Positions 5,385-6,209 of a stretch of 6,209 bases of DNA are shown in pieces. Position numbers and translations under genes: made by a program. The stretch comes from Thermoplasmatota archaeon (GTDB taxonomy: Archaea > Thermoplasmatota > Thermoplasmata > Methanomassiliicoccales > Methanomassiliicoccaceae), in NCBI GenBank assembly GCA_022709105.1, contig JAKIXL010000051.1:2780-8988 (forward strand), written 5' to 3'. How positions within the stretch are numbered: position 1 is the first letter of the stretch; each line of letters starts with the position of its first letter. A model generated the notes under the pieces. It worked only from the letters and a program-made list of their open reading frames with translations. It had not been told where the DNA came from and ran no database searches.

Positions 5385-6209
5385 GTGAAGGGCAGCGAGT
5401 TGGGCCCGTTCTCGTAGTAGTCGCTCAGTACCTTGTTTACCTCGTGATAGCCGGTGATGTCAAGCTCCAACATCTTGCGTATGATCTTCTCCCGCTGCCG
5501 CAGGTCCTTGTAGACGTCCTTGGGCTCCGAGTATCCGTGCTCCAGCGCTATCCTCTTCTCCAAGATGTACGAGTTGTTGTTTCCCCGGAAGTACAGGTTG
5601 TCGGTGGCCGAGTCCCACTTGAAGACGTTCCGGCTGAGCACTCCTCCCGCCTCCTTGCTGAAGCCGATAAACTCCTCCACACCAGTGACCCGCCTCAGTA
5701 ATCGTCGGTTAACGTTCACCGCCGATTGGAAGATGATGACATTGACATTGTCTATGAACGACATTGGGATGTTGATCGGCTGTCCGGTCATCCTCTGTAT
5801 GAACTTGGTGGCGTTGGAAGCGTGAAAGGTCGCGAGGACCGGAATTCCGGTCTGCATGCACTGGAAGGCCACCCGGCCCTCCTCGCCCCTTATCTCGCCG
5901 ATGACGATGTAATCGGGACGGGAACGCAGCGCCGCGCGGAGCAGGTCGAACATTGTGACCCGGGCCTCCTCCGGTCCAGACTCCCTGGTAACGCATCTCT
6001 GCCAGCCCTTCTGAGGAGGCTTCACTTCAGGTGTGTCCTCAACAGAGTAGATCTTCCCGCGGTGGTCGATGAAGCACAACAAGGCGTTCAAAGCGGTGGT
6101 CTTGCCGGACGCGGTCTCGCCGGCCAGGATGATGTTCATCTTGTTCTCCAGGCACATCCAGATATAGGCCACGAACTCCGGCGAGAACGTACCCCATTTT
6201 ATTAGCTGG
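5378..6209 (-). CDS. arlI: Archaellum motor ATPase ArlI (FlaI), N-terminus outside window
   Basis: ArlI is the hexameric cytoplasmic ATPase of the type II/IV secretion superfamily that powers archaellum assembly and rotation on ArlJ. The frame is open to the right edge. The partial protein begins QLIKWGTFSPEFVAYIWM, which matches the family segment just before the Walker A motif, so the N-terminal domain lies off the window. The GTG at 6172 is an internal Val, not the start. Numbering from that Val: Walker A GETASGKTT (18-26), Asp box IYSVEDTPEV (41-50), Walker B region YIVIGEIRGEEG (88-99) and His box LATFHASN (113-120). The C-terminal part (about 125-264) is the helical motor-specific region. 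All ATPase motifs are intact. ArlI rather than a pilus ATPase is favoured by the following arlJ and the C-terminal sequence. Its stop lies 6 bases before the arlJ start. Confidence 0.95.
   Translation of the reverse strand, partial: QLIKWGTFSPEFVAYIWMCLENKMNIILAGETASGKTTALNALLCFIDHRGKIYSVEDTPEVKPPQKGWQRCVTRESGPEEARVTMFDLLRAALRSRPDYIVIGEIRGEEGRVAFQCMQTGIPVLATFHASNATKFIQRMTGQPINIPMSFIDNVNVIIFQSAVNVNRRLLRRVTGVEEFIGFSKEAGGVLSRNVFKWDSATDNLYFRGNNNSYILEKRIALEHGYSEPKDVYKDLRQREKIIRKMLELDITGYHEVNKVLSDYYENGPNSLPFTV

Noticed and set aside
6170..6172. GTG (minus strand) as the true start of arlI
   Set aside because: The upstream in-frame residues LIKWGTFSPEF match the ArlI family, so the gene continues past the window edge.
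5726..6205. 159-codon plus-strand frame opposite arlI
   Set aside because: It is antisense to the conserved ATPase motifs of ArlI and has no domain or ribosome site of its own.

Overview
The window is a motility and chemotaxis locus from an archaeon. It carries ArlI and ArlJ, the motor ATPase and membrane platform of the archaellum, which bacteria lack. Next to them is a CheA/CheC/CheC/CheD set in the order common in euryarchaeal chemotaxis clusters. The DNA is GC-rich with strong codon bias and very tight gene packing. A euryarchaeon in the broad sense fits best (a GC-rich Thermoplasmatota lineage or a methanogen, for example), but I cannot fix the lineage from the sequence alone.

Plus strand, 1-3483: a chemotaxis operon read left to right. 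It opens inside cheA, whose phosphotransfer (P1) domain lies before the window. Then come two tandem cheC paralogues (1670-2326 and 2328-2951) and cheD (2955-3483). Junctions are a 4-base ATGA overlap, a 1-base gap and a 3-base gap, so the genes are almost certainly co-transcribed and translationally coupled. CheA would phosphorylate CheY (not in the window), the CheC proteins would dephosphorylate CheY-P, and CheD would deamidate receptors and bind CheC. In this copy cheD is broken: about ten codons, including the catalytic His segment, are missing near 3165-3172 and the frame shifts there. The rest of the gene is intact in the new frame.

Middle, 3484-3691: a 208-base gap between two converging operons. 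No protein gene is visible. It contains a striking potential three-way-junction fold (3569-3646), a 10-bp palindrome (3543-3552), a T5 tract (3660-3664) and a small hairpin after arlJ (3664-3681).

Minus strand, 3692-6209: the end of an archaellum operon read right to left. arlI enters from the right edge with its N-terminus missing, followed after 6 bases by a complete arlJ. ArlI hydrolyses ATP for filament assembly and rotation on the ArlJ membrane platform. CheY-P from the convergent che operon would normally control the switching of that motor. The most notable points are the damaged cheD, the loss of one CheC1 active-site Asn, and the structured element between the operons.
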